A stretch of 41,315 nt of DNA from Amoebophrya sp. A120 (Eukaryota > Sar > Dinophyceae > Syndiniales > Amoebophryaceae), in NCBI GenBank assembly GCA_905178155.1, contig CAJINV010000021.1, positions 1-41,315 of the forward strand, given 5' to 3'. Positions 1 through 10,098 of this stretch are shown here, in pieces. The position numbers were made by a program, and so were the translations under genes. Position 1 is the stretch's first letter. Every line of letters begins with the position of its first letter. The notes under the pieces were generated by a model. It worked only from the letters and a program-made list of their open reading frames with translations, had not been told where the DNA came from and searched no databases.

Positions 1-760
1 AAGCAGGGGTGGGAAGACAGAGGCTTGTATGCCTGCAACCCGGCTTTCGGGTTGCTTTGCAAAACTGCATTCCCGGTCTGTTTCCTGGGATGCAAATGAC
101 GCGGGGGCCAGATCTGCAGCCCAGTATGCAGGGGCGGGAAGGCAGAAACTTTTATGCCGGACAGCCTTTGAAACCACGCGCCGCCGGGCCGCGTGCATGG
201 ATCCTGCGGGGGGTAGCCTCCTTATCCCGCCGGGAGGGGGCTGGGATGAAAAAGCCTACGACGCCCCCGGGGGGGTCTCGCACGATGTGTACCAGCTCGG
301 CCCGTTGTGTGTTGAGACACCTTGCGGGGGAGCGTGCCTGCAGCGGCGAACTCGAGGCAAAAAGCCTCCGCGGCCCTGCAGGGTTTCCCGACTTCCCAGG
401 AAGGCAGGCAACTGGCGGCCGAGCCGCCTGGCCGGCTCGCTGATTCCGCAGGGGGGCGACATCGATCCCCCTCGCTGGGGCAGGGGCGTGCCGACCTCCC
501 CACCAGGGGCATCCCCTGTGGGGCGCGGCCGTTTTGTCGTGGGGCCCCGGTGTCTCCCCCCTAGTGTCTACCGCCACCGGCGCAGTTTACCTATTCGTTT
601 GCCGGCCGCGCTGCGCCGCCTGGCCCCGCCCTTGCCTTTCGCGCGGGGCTTTTCTGTGTGAGCGCATGTGCCGCTCCGTTGCTTGTTCAGGGGGCCGTCC
701 ACACCAGGCGCGACGGCCACCATGGCGCCGGCCGAGCGGCGGCCAGGTCTAGTAATTACC
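1..760. repeat. GC-rich repeat-like segment, no convincing gene
   Basis: This stretch is much richer in G and C than the DNA after it and is open in several frames on both strands, as expected from composition alone. A motif near position 2 (GCAGGGGTGGGAAGACAG followed by a TATGCC word) recurs near 128 in diverged form, so the start contains a degenerate repeat of roughly 125 bp period. The composition drops sharply after about 750. It could be a transposable-element remnant or part of a dispersed GC-rich repeat family. No protein domain is recognisable. Confidence 0.4.
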
Positions 761-1341
761 TTTGTAATGTTGCAAAAAAGTGGCACTTCGCCTTGGCGAC
801 GGTGACCTTTGGTTGTCGCTGCTGCCATGTTTGACGCCTAGTACAACGTGTTCGTTCAGGAGAAAACAATCTGAGAGAGATGATTCCCGCTCGCGCTGAT
901 TGAAGCGGTAGATGAGCATAGAAGTGATGAATTCTTCTACTTCATCGACACTGAGAGACAAATCTTTTTGCTGCAGCTCCTTGAGAGGGTGTACTGTAGT
1001 TCTCTGTCCTGTTTTTACCATTTTTGCATTTGGAATCCTTTAAAGTTTTGAGATGTTGTCACAATAGTTCCATCTTCTAAAAGTTGGAGAGTCGACAACC
1101 ACAACATCAATCTGCATCGGTTGTCAATAGATTTGTGATATGATTCAGGAGGACCTCTCTGTTCGAAGCCCGGACCGCTTTGTGAAATAAATTCAAATGA
1201 ACAAAAGACATACAAGATATACGAAACTTCATCGCACGTATGGCTTGTTGTGCTCGGCCACCTCGGCACGACTCCAGTGAAGTTGTTGATGAACAAAGTG
1301 CAGCTGCTGTAACGCACCCACACAGAAGTACTAAATCAATC
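761..1341. other. Intergenic / 5' flank of the first gene
   Basis: AT-richer sequence upstream of the start chosen at 1342. Short open frames exist on the minus strand (for example 749-1021) but have no recognisable domain. An in-frame ATG at 1240 would extend the gene by 34 residues, but that stretch has the composition of the flank rather than of the coding exon. No promoter element or spliced-leader acceptor could be assigned. Confidence 0.4.
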
Positions 1342-4300
1342 ATGTCCAAGCACCAGCTGCAGATGTTCGATGAGGTGGTCGCAAAGTTCCCCTCCTACCG
1401 GGGCCGCGACGATAACCCCTGGTTCTCCGGCACCGTGCTTGGCGTGAACCAGGACGAAGACACGTGCAAAGTGCAGTTCTGCGACGGGGACATTGGGGAA
1501 GGCGTGAAGCCGAGCGAGGTTCTCTACTGCCCCTCGGGTCGCGCGGACGACTACGGCAAGGGGGACAAGCGGGGCGAGAAACCGGCGGACGCACAGGAAG
1601 TCCTGATCGGCGACGAGGAGGGGGAGGAGGAAGTTATCCTGTGGAAAAACGTGGTTCTACCCACTCGTGCTTTGCAAATCCAATCGTTTTTACGCATCAC
1701 AAATTTAGCCACATAGTACTACAATTGTGATGAGCTGGCATGATAGGCCTACCTATCGGGTAAATAGGACGTTTCTGTACAGGATAGGCTTCGGTTTTGA
1801 CGAGTTGTTCGCGAAATATGAGGAAGACGCTGAGAAGGTTTTGGCCATGACGGGTTGCAGGTTTTTGTTGGCGAAGGGGCATGCCGAGTGGCCGCCGGTG
1901 AAGAAGGCGCAGATCATCCGAGCCATGCAGGACGCCTGCGAATATTACAACAAGTATTTTTTCTACAGATTTGATATAGTCGGATTTGGAGATTAATTCC
2001 TATACCGAGGACACTGTGAATAACTTGCGATATCGGAATTTCGAATTCTCTCCAGACGAACTACGCCTTGTCCTACCTCCTAGCAACTTGTTGAAAGAAA
2101 ACATCCGAAGAAGAAGCTGCATGCGGAAGAAGGTCATATTAGCAACAAGACTACTAGATCAACCACTCCACTCTAGATATTCCTCCTTCGACCGCCTGAT
2201 GACGGCCCATTTCGACCCGGAGTGTGGCACCGCCTGCGCCGGTCCGCACGGGCACATCCGGTTTGGGGGCGCGCTGAATTTCTCGGGCGGCGCGCACAGG
2301 GCCATCACAAGAGTGGCCATGCACGAGATTTCGCACGTGTTCGGCGTTGGTTTGCACGGCGGGTGGCGCGGAAACATGGAAAAGCAGGGCCCGAACCACG
2401 AGAAGTTTGGCGGCCAGGGGATTTGGACCGGACCGCACGGGTGTGCCGTGTATGACAAGTGGAAGGCGAAGAATGCGAAAGTGCTGGAGGCGGGCTGCCC
2501 CGAGGAAATCGACGCGATCTACTCGGTATGGATTGCAAATATGTCTGGGTCTGGAAGAATGCAAACTTGTGTTGCGCATTTCAGATCACAGAAAAATCTC
2601 TCAAGCAGAGGTAGCAAAAGCTGCCCACTTTCTGTCACCAAAGTGGGGGATTTGTCATGCGGATTCGGCATTGCGGAAGCTTCTCGCGACCTGTGATGCC
2701 AGAGCTTCCATGCCAGACCTTCTGTGTCATGCAAAAACAGCATGACTCTCCCAGACCCAGACACTTTTGCAATCCATATTCGGACGGCCTGCACTTCTGG
2801 CCGGGCGGGTTCGCCTACTGCAAGGAGTGGCGGGAGGAGGACGACGTGCAGTTTCACATCGAAATGGTGGCTGCGATGAAGAAGGACTGTGACGAGTTGG
2901 CCGGGGCGCTGCACCCGAGCATGAAGCGGACGTTGTTGAAGCGGGGCATTTACTTCTTCCTCCTCGGGAAGAGCGATACCGTTTGCTGGAGCCAGTCCAC
3001 GTCCCGGAGCAAGATGCGGTGCGACGAAGCGTGGGCGCGTGCGGACGCTAGCGCGGTCGCGAAGTACATCGAACACCGCAAGGCGCACATGATGCCGCCC
3101 GACTTCACGCACATTCAACAGCTGGACGAGCTGGAGTCCGCGGACGTCGAGAAGAACACGGCAACTACTGACGCAGCGGGGGCGAATATCGAAGAAAAAA
3201 ACTGTGTAAGTGTAACTTTTTTGCAGGAACAGCATCACAGATTTGTTTTCCATGACAGAAAACTTGTCATGCGTAGCTAGTATGCTAAAACACGTACTAA
3301 AATAGCCTCTGATGCATATCCGGCATGACAAGTGTAACTGTATTGCAACATCTGCAAGACAAAGCTACACTTACACAGTTTTTTTCTTGCATAGCGAACG
3401 AGGAGGAGGACGAGAGCGAGGAGTTTGTGTTGTCGTATTACAACTCCTGCGACCGCTATCACAGGAAAAAAGTCTTTCACTGTAAGGATTTTGCAACTTT
3501 TGCATCACAAGTTTGTTCCGCATGACAGAGAAAATTTGCCATGCAAGCTTCCTAAGGGAAAACACAGCTAAAAATCCACTTTCTTGCATGTGTAGCAAGT
3601 CAAATGCTTCTGTGTTCCATTTTATGCGTAACAAGTTTACAGTGAAACAGTTTTTTCTTGCGATAATCGCGTGTGGGTCGCGAACGCGGAGGTCGGGGGC
3701 AAATTGAAAATCATCGAGGCGACGTGGGGCAGCTCCGCGGCGGCGGCGGTCGTGTCGACGGATCAGGTGCAAAGCAAAGTGGCTGATGGAGGGGGTCTAT
3801 CAAATGCAAAAATGTCTGGGTCTGGAAGGCTGGAACTTGTCATGCTGTGTTTGGATTCTAAAAAAATTTGCATTGCATGACCAGCAAGAGGGGTCGGGTT
3901 TGTCCTAAGCGGAGAGGGCATTTCTCATGCGGGGTACGCATTAGGAAGCCCTCTAAAAATCTGTGATGCTAGACCATGCATGAACGGCGTCATGGATCAT
4001 ACAGGATCTGCATGACAAACCTGGCAGTCTTCCAGACCCAGACATTTTTGCATTTGATAGGGTCTTGGGATTGGGGATTTTCTGACGTTCGGGGAAACAG
4101 CCCCGATCCACAGCGACGAGGCGCTCGGCGATCCAGAGCCGGGCGTTTCAAAAATATTAAGTGCAAAAATGTCTGGGTCTGGAAGGATGTAACCTGTGAT
4201 GCGCATTTCGGAACACACAAAAATCTCTCATGCATAGGTAGCAAAAGCTGCTCACTTTCTGTCACAAAGGTGGGGGATTTGTCATGCGGGTTTGGCATTG

Positions 4301-4756
4301 CGGAAGCTTGTCGAAACCTGTGATGCTAGAGCTTCCATGCCAGACCTTCTGTGTCATGCAGAAACAGCATGACTGTTCAGTTCCAGACCCAGACACTTTT
4401 ACATTTGATACAAAATGTTCAAGTGCATCTTTTCGGACGGGGTCCCCGGACAGCCCGGGAGCTTTTTCGTGCAGTACCGCGACAAGAAAACCATTGACGC
4501 GAGCTGGGCCGGAAACCAGCCGAACTCCGCAGGGCCGGTGGACATCGCGCACCGGGGGCGGGAGTTGTGGGTCGAGAAAGCGACGTGGGGGCCGAACGAC
4601 GCTTGGCAGTCGAATTCCGACGTCACGGAGAAGGTGAGGGCGATGGTCGACGGGGCCGGGCGGTTGTGGACGCAGGGGATTTCGATCGCGGAGCTGCTGC
4701 CGGACCCCGCGGAGGGGGAATTCAAAATCTTCACCGTGAGTATCTTGTTGGAATAA
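1342..4756 (+). CDS. Multi-exon Tudor-like / HExxH metalloprotease-like protein
   Basis: Joining the exons across the introns listed separately gives one continuous frame from the ATG at 1342. An N-terminal SH3/Tudor-like stretch (NPWFSGTVLGVNQDEDTCKV, about 1417-1476) is followed by a helical segment (1787-1957). A metalloprotease-like domain (about 2178-3190) carries HEISHVFGVG, an HExxHxxG motif. The next His is one residue later than in the metzincin consensus. A downstream HFWPGGFAYCKEW block resembles the conserved HFWPxGxxY block I recall from secreted bacterial proteins with this HExxH. An acidic linker follows. Two copies of a module (EATWG, then L-T-FG and GDPEPGVSK; later KATWG then DVTEKV) form the C-terminus. 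The last exon ends either at the TAA at 4754-4756 or at a GTGAGT donor at 4736. Protease activity is inferred only. No signal peptide is visible. Confidence 0.6.
1636..1786 (+). mobile_element. Introner element a (151 bp)
   Basis: Removal joins GTT (1633-1635) to GGC (1787) in frame, giving EEEV-GFGFDEL. The left end begins ATCCTGTGGAAAAACGT, and the right end, reverse-complemented, reads ATCCTGTACAGAAACGT, so the termini are inverted repeats. The ends are not GT-AG. The direct repeat is weak here. Confidence 0.65.
1958..2180 (+). other. Intron flanked by TAT (about 220 bp)
   Basis: The frame runs to AACAAGTAT at 1957 and resumes at TCCTCCTTCGAC at 2181. TAT occurs at both boundaries (1955-1957 and 2178-2180), so either copy can be retained. 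Stop codons lie inside. Terminal inverted repeats are weak, so this may be a decayed introner or an ordinary non-canonical intron. Confidence 0.5.
2527..2783 (+). mobile_element. Introner element c, GTCTGGGTCTGG family
   Basis: TCGG is duplicated at 2523-2526 and 2780-2783. Inside it, TATGGATTGCAAA followed by TGTCTGGGTCTGG on the left is matched by its reverse complement on the right (CCCAGACACTTTTGCAATCC). Excision of one TCGG copy gives IYS-DGLHFWP in frame, joining the two halves of the metalloprotease-like domain. The interior is closely similar to element g. Confidence 0.8.
3187..3398 (+). mobile_element. Introner element d, ACTGTGTAAGTGTA family
   Basis: GCGAA is repeated at 3182-3186 and 3394-3398. 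The left end GAAGAAAAAAACTGTGTAAG is mirrored on the right by CTTACACAGTTTTTTTCTTG. Excision restores AAGAN-EEEDESEE. There are no GT-AG ends at the repeat-defined boundary. Confidence 0.8.
3461..3668 (+). mobile_element. Introner element e, TTTCACTGTAA family
   Basis: ATC is repeated at 3458-3460 and 3666-3668. The left end ACAGGAAAAAAGTCTTTCAC pairs with the right end, which reads GTGAAACAGTTTTTTCTTGC. Removing the insert plus one ATC gives NSCDRY-RVWVANAEV in frame. Confidence 0.72.
3798..4064 (+). mobile_element. Introner element f, GTCTGGGTCTGG family
   Basis: The target repeat GGGTC lies at 3793-3797 and 4060-4064. The terminal inverted repeats are near perfect over about 35 bp: TATCAAATGCAAAAATGTCT on the left and its complement on the right ending in GCATTTGATA. 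Excision joins VADGG-GLGIGDFLTFGE in frame. Confidence 0.82.
4156..4416 (+). mobile_element. Introner element g, GTCTGGGTCTGG family
   Basis: AAAAT is repeated at 4151-4155 and 4412-4416. The left end ATTAAGTGCAAAAATGTCTG is inverted on the right (CAGACACTTTTACATTTGAT). Excision gives PGVSK-MFKCIFSDG in frame. The interior is strongly similar to element c, so the two are recent relatives. Confidence 0.78.
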
Positions 4757-5889
4757 AATGTACTCTGGAACCCAGACTTAGCATGCTCATCTTGCGTGTG
4801 CAGACAAGTACAATTCAGTGCGGCTCTCAACATGCAGTTATTTGGTTGGGTGCGATTGCCACTGCATCATTTGAGACACTGACTCTCTAAAAGTCCGGAT
4901 CACGAAGCCGTTTTTTCGTGATGCGGATAGATTACCTGATCACGACTACACTGCCTGCCGAGTCATGTTGTCATGCAGAGGTCGCAACAGGAACACTTCT
5001 GGACCTGGACCTCCCCAGCACTAGGAAAGTGCATCTTTTCTCTGGGTCGTGGCTGTTTTCAAACAGGATACTCGAGTTCACGTGCTTATAAGAGTGGGCC
5101 AGACGTCGACCACACCAGTCACCATGAAGAAAGGCCTAAAGAGAACGGAAAGTCTACTCAAGATGAACATTGTGTATGATAATCGCCACATTCAAGAAGA
5201 AGAAAGTGATAGAGTTTACCAAAATGTACTTTTTCAAAGGCATCCTATGGCTCTGCCGTTGGCAGATCAAGAGCGTGATGAAGATGATAATACACCTGTT
5301 TCACGTTTGATATCACGCAATTCTATTTCACCACGACGCATATTTAAAGGTATAGTCACGCGACGCGATATTTCCTTTAGGCGCTACCGCTATTAGTGGA
5401 ACTGTGCAAGATGTTGTTCCACAAGATACAGGTGAAGGGTTCAATGCGGGGCAATTCTTTACTGCAAGTCACAAAGATCGTGATCGCAAAGTAGGTGCGA
5501 GACGCTTTGCGGACGCACGCGTGCTCGCGTGAGAGAGAAAAGTGAGGGACAAAAAGTAAAGTCAAACTTTGTTGCAGATGCGCTGTCCAAATTTTTCCCA
5601 CTTCCTTTGTGGCTGCTCGTGCATGCTGGGCCCAATATTTTGATCATGGAGAGACGAACAAATGAAAAAGAGGCCATGCGAGAAAAGGGGCAGGATTGCT
5701 GTCGTATCCGCGATGACGTTTTCTAGAATCAAGACTGGTGTCTCTACACGTCGGACGCATTCTTCTGGTTGTGGAGAGCAGCGAAAACTTTTGCCGCTAC
5801 TCGAAAGGTGCATGATGTCATTTAACTAGTTCAGACCGCAGCTTGCACCTCGTTCGTCTTTTGTCGTGCGCCTTCCCGATAAGTAAATC
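4757..5889. other. Region between the first two genes, one possible small ORF
   Basis: Mostly without clear coding content. A short hairpin at about 4900-4922 (ATCACGAA ... TTCGTGAT) lies in the 3' flank of the first gene. Part of this stretch could be 3' exons of the first gene if the GTGAGT at 4736 is a real donor, but I could not find a convincing acceptor and continuing frame. Confidence 0.35.
5124..5396 (+). CDS. Possible small basic protein
   Basis: A 90-residue frame starts at ATG 5124 in a purine-friendly context (CACCATGAAG) and ends at TAG 5394-5396. It is charged, begins MKKGLKRTESLL, and ends in an Arg-rich tail (RRDISFRRYRY). There are no domain matches, no signal peptide and no repeats. 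It could be a real short gene, an exon, or a chance frame in AT-rich DNA. Confidence 0.25.
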   Translation: MKKGLKRTESLLKMNIVYDNRHIQEEESDRVYQNVLFQRHPMALPLADQERDEDDNTPVSRLISRNSISPRRIFKGIVTRRDISFRRYRY

Positions 5890-7923
5890 ATGTTCAACAT
5901 CGAGCCTCCTCCGTGCGAAAGCGACAAAGCGACCGCATCTGCGGCGTCGCCGCGGCTACCTACACTTCTAGAAACCGGTACCGACACAGCTCCCAGTCCC
6001 ACACGTGGCCACTCACCGCTATCGCAGAGATCAACTTTGCACCACGGTGAGAGGTTCGCAGCTCGCAGTTTTGCCACCCAACGCGAGGACTGCTGCAGTA
6101 GTAGGTCTCCTGCTGCGAAAATCACGGAGGAGCGGAAGCAGCCACTCTACAAGGCCTCTCTAGAACCGCGGGGTCATCGCTGCTCGGAGCAAAGTGCCGT
6201 CGAAAAGCATGGGTTGCTTTTGCGAACCGTCTCAGCGCAAGCGGATAGAGGTAGCACACTACAGACAACCGTGTGGTCAGGACCCGGAGCTGCAGCAACA
6301 GCGGGAGGTGATGGCTTTGGGCGGTTGAGCCGTACTACGCAGGTAGATGACCCAGAATCTTCTGCAGAAGGCGACGACGACACGCTCACTGCCGCTGCTA
6401 CCTTCGAATCGATTGCAAAACGCAGATTCACGTGGCAGTACGAGGGGCAGACGTTTGATGTGCGGGCTACTTGTGCGGAGAAAGAGAAACTACTGGGCAG
6501 CACAACTAGTTGTACTGCAGAGGAAAGCCAGTTTTCGACTTCCACCATGTGGTCAACATTTTCAGCAAAGCCCTTCCCTTCTGCCTTGACCCTTTTCCGC
6601 ACACGCATGGGCAGGAGGCGAACGACGATTACGCGTGTGCAGATAAGTTTTAGCCCAGACAGCGTCAACGACTTCGTCAATCGAAATACCGCCGTCCGCA
6701 GACCACGCACTTCTAATGCCTCTCGAGGTGCGAAGACTACCAGGAATAGCGGCACCGAGGTTTTCAGGCACAAGGTAAGTAGATCCATGGAAAATTACAA
6801 TTCCTCTTACATGATGAAGATTAAGCACCACGTTGGACGGCGCAGCAACACAATTTTGGTTAAGAGGAGATCGTCGGTGGAAAAGCGACTGAGTTCATCA
6901 TCGGCTTGTGTAAACACAACATTTGTTTCAACAACATCATCACCGAAAAAACGCTTCTCCGACGCCGTGAATTTGACACCGGACTATCAGCACCGCGTTT
7001 ATTTCAAAAACATTCTGCAATGCAGCGGCGCCGCGGTGTTTGGGTCTGCACAACAAACGAGAAATCGTATTCAGCCCGCCCACGAACAGACCGGCTGCAG
7101 CACCCGCGTGTTGTACGACGAGGTGCACTACCAGGCCGTTGCGCAGTTAGAAAAGGACGCGAAAGTTCTCTCCCCGGGCTTTCTCATCGACTTCTGTTTG
7201 CTCTGTCTCGGGCTCTACAGCTTTTTATCAGCTGCAACACCATCTTCTTTTCCTGGAAATAATGGGTACACGAACAAGATTGGCAACGGGAACATCCACT
7301 ACCCTGATCACTGCGGCGATGCGGGTTTCGTGATCATGCGAGGCGGAACTACTACAGGTATGATGAGTGCAGCCGCAGGACGAGAGCATAGCACCGGCGG
7401 TTTCTCTACCAAACTCTCCGAACAGCCCCGCATCACATCAACAACACATTGTACTACTCCGCTATCCGTGGCACAAGTTGCAGCTGTTTCAGTTCCGCAT
7501 ACATTGCACGACACATTTGCGGCTGCCTTGTACACGTTCTTGCTTGAGCTTTTCGTGTATGCGGCTTCCTTCCTTCTCGTGCCGACTTCTTATTTCCCCT
7601 GCGCCGTTCATGGATCGACGAGTTGGCGGAGGGTCGCGCACGTCGGCACGTGGTTCCTCTTCTGTCGCAATGTGAAGGAATCGGTCGTGATGCAGCGTGA
7701 AGTTGTGAATACAGGTGGAGGTTTAGGAACGGTGGTTTTGACGATTGGCGTGTTTTTTGGAATTTTGAGTTCTTTGCAGCCCACCGCGGGAGTTGATGAG
7801 GGGCAAGGACAACTTTTGAGAAGCCACCGGAGCGTCCGGATGTACTTACTCTTTCTGGCTTTTTGTAACACGTTGATGGCTGTATTTGGAAGCCCATTTA
7901 TTTTTTTCGAAAGTTTCAACTGA
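5890..7923 (+). CDS. Uncharacterised membrane protein with C-terminal TM segments
   Basis: A 677-residue frame starts from ATG 5890 and ends in TGA. The first 400 residues are low-complexity, rich in Ser, Thr, Arg and Gln, and probably disordered and cytoplasmic. The last third has several hydrophobic segments: around FLIDFCLLCLGLYSFL, AALYTFLLELFVYAASFLLV, TVVLTIGVFFGILSSL and MYLLFLAFCNTLMAVFG, so three or four membrane passes. A GTAAGTAG donor-like word at 6775 raises the possibility of an in-frame or alternative intron, but the frame stays open through it. Family and function are unrecognised. Confidence 0.55.
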   Translation: MFNIEPPPCESDKATASAASPRLPTLLETGTDTAPSPTRGHSPLSQRSTLHHGERFAARSFATQREDCCSSRSPAAKITEERKQPLYKASLEPRGHRCSEQSAVEKHGLLLRTVSAQADRGSTLQTTVWSGPGAAATAGGDGFGRLSRTTQVDDPESSAEGDDDTLTAAATFESIAKRRFTWQYEGQTFDVRATCAEKEKLLGSTTSCTAEESQFSTSTMWSTFSAKPFPSALTLFRTRMGRRRTTITRVQISFSPDSVNDFVNRNTAVRRPRTSNASRGAKTTRNSGTEVFRHKVSRSMENYNSSYMMKIKHHVGRRSNTILVKRRSSVEKRLSSSSACVNTTFVSTTSSPKKRFSDAVNLTPDYQHRVYFKNILQCSGAAVFGSAQQTRNRIQPAHEQTGCSTRVLYDEVHYQAVAQLEKDAKVLSPGFLIDFCLLCLGLYSFLSAATPSSFPGNNGYTNKIGNGNIHYPDHCGDAGFVIMRGGTTTGMMSAAAGREHSTGGFSTKLSEQPRITSTTHCTTPLSVAQVAAVSVPHTLHDTFAAALYTFLLELFVYAASFLLVPTSYFPCAVHGSTSWRRVAHVGTWFLFCRNVKESVVMQREVVNTGGGLGTVVLTIGVFFGILSSLQPTAGVDEGQGQLLRSHRSVRMYLLFLAFCNTLMAVFGSPFIFFESFN

Positions 7924-8689
7924 CTAGTTGTAGTGTACGATTTTTGTTTCATCATGACATCAGATTTTCATTTTTCATGCATATTCTTGGTTTTCTAGTA
8001 AACTTGTAAAACGGAAGATACCACATGCACATGAACGCCGACATTTGATATCGAGAACAAGCGAATGACGTTGGCTCTCACGTATGTAGTGACTTTGTGA
8101 AGTTTGACTTTGCATGCCAAAAACTAGAAATTTGGTGGTCAAAGAACACCGACCGGGGGATATTCTTTGTGTAGTGGGTGCTGTGACGCAGATTTGTTTT
8201 TTGTAAAGATGCATACTGTCTGTGTCTGATAACAGTCGTAACATTTCATCGACGAGCCTAGCAGTTCTTTGGTAAGGGCAAAGTTTTCTTGTTGGTTTCA
8301 CGGCCGTGAAACACGGTTACGGTTTGCCTTCTGCTTTTCTGGGCAGAGCGTGTTCTGGTTCTGGACACAGCAAATTGCTCTGTTGAGGCGTCGAAGGGGC
8401 AAAGAGGAGGACTACGAGCGTTAGCAGCAAACTCTTTCTTTCACAAGAGGAAGAGACGTTAGTTGTTGCCGCCCGCCTGCCGACATGATGGAGGAGATCC
8501 TAGAGTAGACGAAACAGGAAGCAAGCGAGGTCATGTTTTTATTGAGGCTTTTCGAGGAGCGTGGCTGAGGATTATCTATCAATCGTGGTTAGTCTGCTCT
8601 TCATCTTAAGGCAGCACAGGTTGATGCCGAATCTCAGTATTTAAGCCTGACAAATTGATTGTTCGCAAGAAAACTAGAAGCGGGAGAGA
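7924..8689. other. Intergenic, nothing recognised
   Basis: No long open frame, repeat or RNA gene was seen in this stretch downstream of the membrane-protein gene. Confidence 0.4.
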
Positions 8690-9840
8690 CAAACGTGCTC
8701 AAGATGGCAGCGCTTTGGGCTCTCCTCGGCGGCGTGTTGTCATGTCAGTAGTGCAGCCTCATTTCCTGGAGGCTGTGCGGTCGCGCCGCGGAGTGGCTAT
8801 GGCGATCGTGGCGACTCGCCGCCCACTGTGGAGTACGAGTGCGGCGGAGTTCGCGACCTGTCGCCGAATCCGGGGGGGCGTCGCATTTCAGCGACGCGGG
8901 GGCGGCGGCCCGCGTGCGCGCGGGCGGAGATGGGCGGGCAGTGGCAATCAAAGAGATGTCGAAAAGCGACTCGGCAGCGGTGCGCGAATCTTGGCGCAGC
9001 TTCCCCCGCCTTGGCTCGCGGGCTGGCGCGCTACAAGCAAGGGGGCCGGCCGCCGCATTGCCGGCGTGCCCTTTCCCGACGCGCGGGGACTTGGCCCCGT
9101 CAGCCTATTGCACGCGTCAGGCGGCCCCGGGCCGCCTGGTTCTTTTCCCTGGACAAGAGCCAGCAAGCCGGGGGCAGGGGCCTGCCGGTCAAGCCGGTTT
9201 ATTCTCCGTAGCCTGCCCCTCTACCACAATGGAAACAGCGGACGCGGTAAGATCCCGCAAGGGAGACGCTACAGAGCTGCCCGGGCGAGTCCGCAGGCTT
9301 CCCCAACATCCGGCACGCGCGGGCTTGGCTTGGCCTGTCAGGGCCCGCCAGCCCAGTCGCCCGCGCGGCCCCCTGCTAAAGATCGCCCCGCCCGCGCACT
9401 ATGGCGGAGTTTCTGCCCGGCAGGTCTCGGGGGGTGGTGTGCTTCCTGTGGCGCGCGTGGGGACGGACAGGTCGGCGCCGAAGTGCGCGGCGAGGAGCAG
9501 CCACGCAAGGCAGCCGGGCCCCCGCCTCTTCCCGCCTTGGCGCGCGCGCCACTTTGACACGGGTCTGGTCACTCAAATTTGGCGAAAGGCGCGCGGCCCG
9601 GCGGCAGTCTTCTCCGCATCCCCTGTCGGCGCGCTCGTCACGCGTAAGAAGGCGCGTTGCCCCGCACCGGGGCGCAAGCGGCCTGCCGGCAAGCGCGGTA
9701 GCGCCGCGACTTGTTTTCTCAGGGCAGCCGCCTTGGCGAGTGTTATTGATCAACCAAAAATGGATACATATGGGGCGATGGATCTCTTTCTGTTCGGTCT
9801 TGCGGCACGCCAGCAACATTGCGTCCGGAGATGTATTTAG
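8690..9840. repeat. Second GC-rich island, overlapping open frames, no gene assigned
   Basis: The composition becomes strongly GC-rich from about 8740 to 9720 and then drops. Two + strand frames of about 300 residues overlap almost completely (8655-9557 and 8839-9840) and a minus frame also exists. All are rich in Arg, Ala, Gly and Pro with no domain, the pattern of GC-rich non-coding DNA. Like the islands at 1-760 and 36030-36610, it may be a remnant of a GC-rich mobile element. I found no clear terminal repeats. Confidence 0.35.
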
Positions 9841-10098
9841 ATAAATAGTGGCAAAACGGCAAGAGCGCACAGTGGTTCCCAAACACCGGCCACCGAAGAG
9901 GGAAGTCTGCTGAATGGACCAAAATTTTCTATCGTAACTAGAAGATGCCAGCAACCGTTTGGCTGTCCTGGAGAGAGGTGTGTTGAATGAGTCTAATAGT
10001 TACGCTGTACTAAACACATCATTTTGGTTGGAAATACAACGCCAAACAGGCTCTAGCACAGCAAAGAAGGCGCAACGCTCAGCCCACGCCGATCCAAG
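9841..10098. other. 5' flank of the 10099 gene
   Basis: Short AT-richer spacer between the GC-rich island and the start at 10099. No specific signal could be assigned. Confidence 0.3.

Noticed and set aside
749-1021. 90-residue minus-strand frame with helix-like composition
   Set aside because: No domain, no neighbouring exons on that strand, and AT-rich flank; probably chance.
4415-5045. AAGTGCATCTTTTC found at both 4420 and 5029 as a possible exon duplication
   Set aside because: The identity stops after about 14 bases and the surrounding frames do not match.
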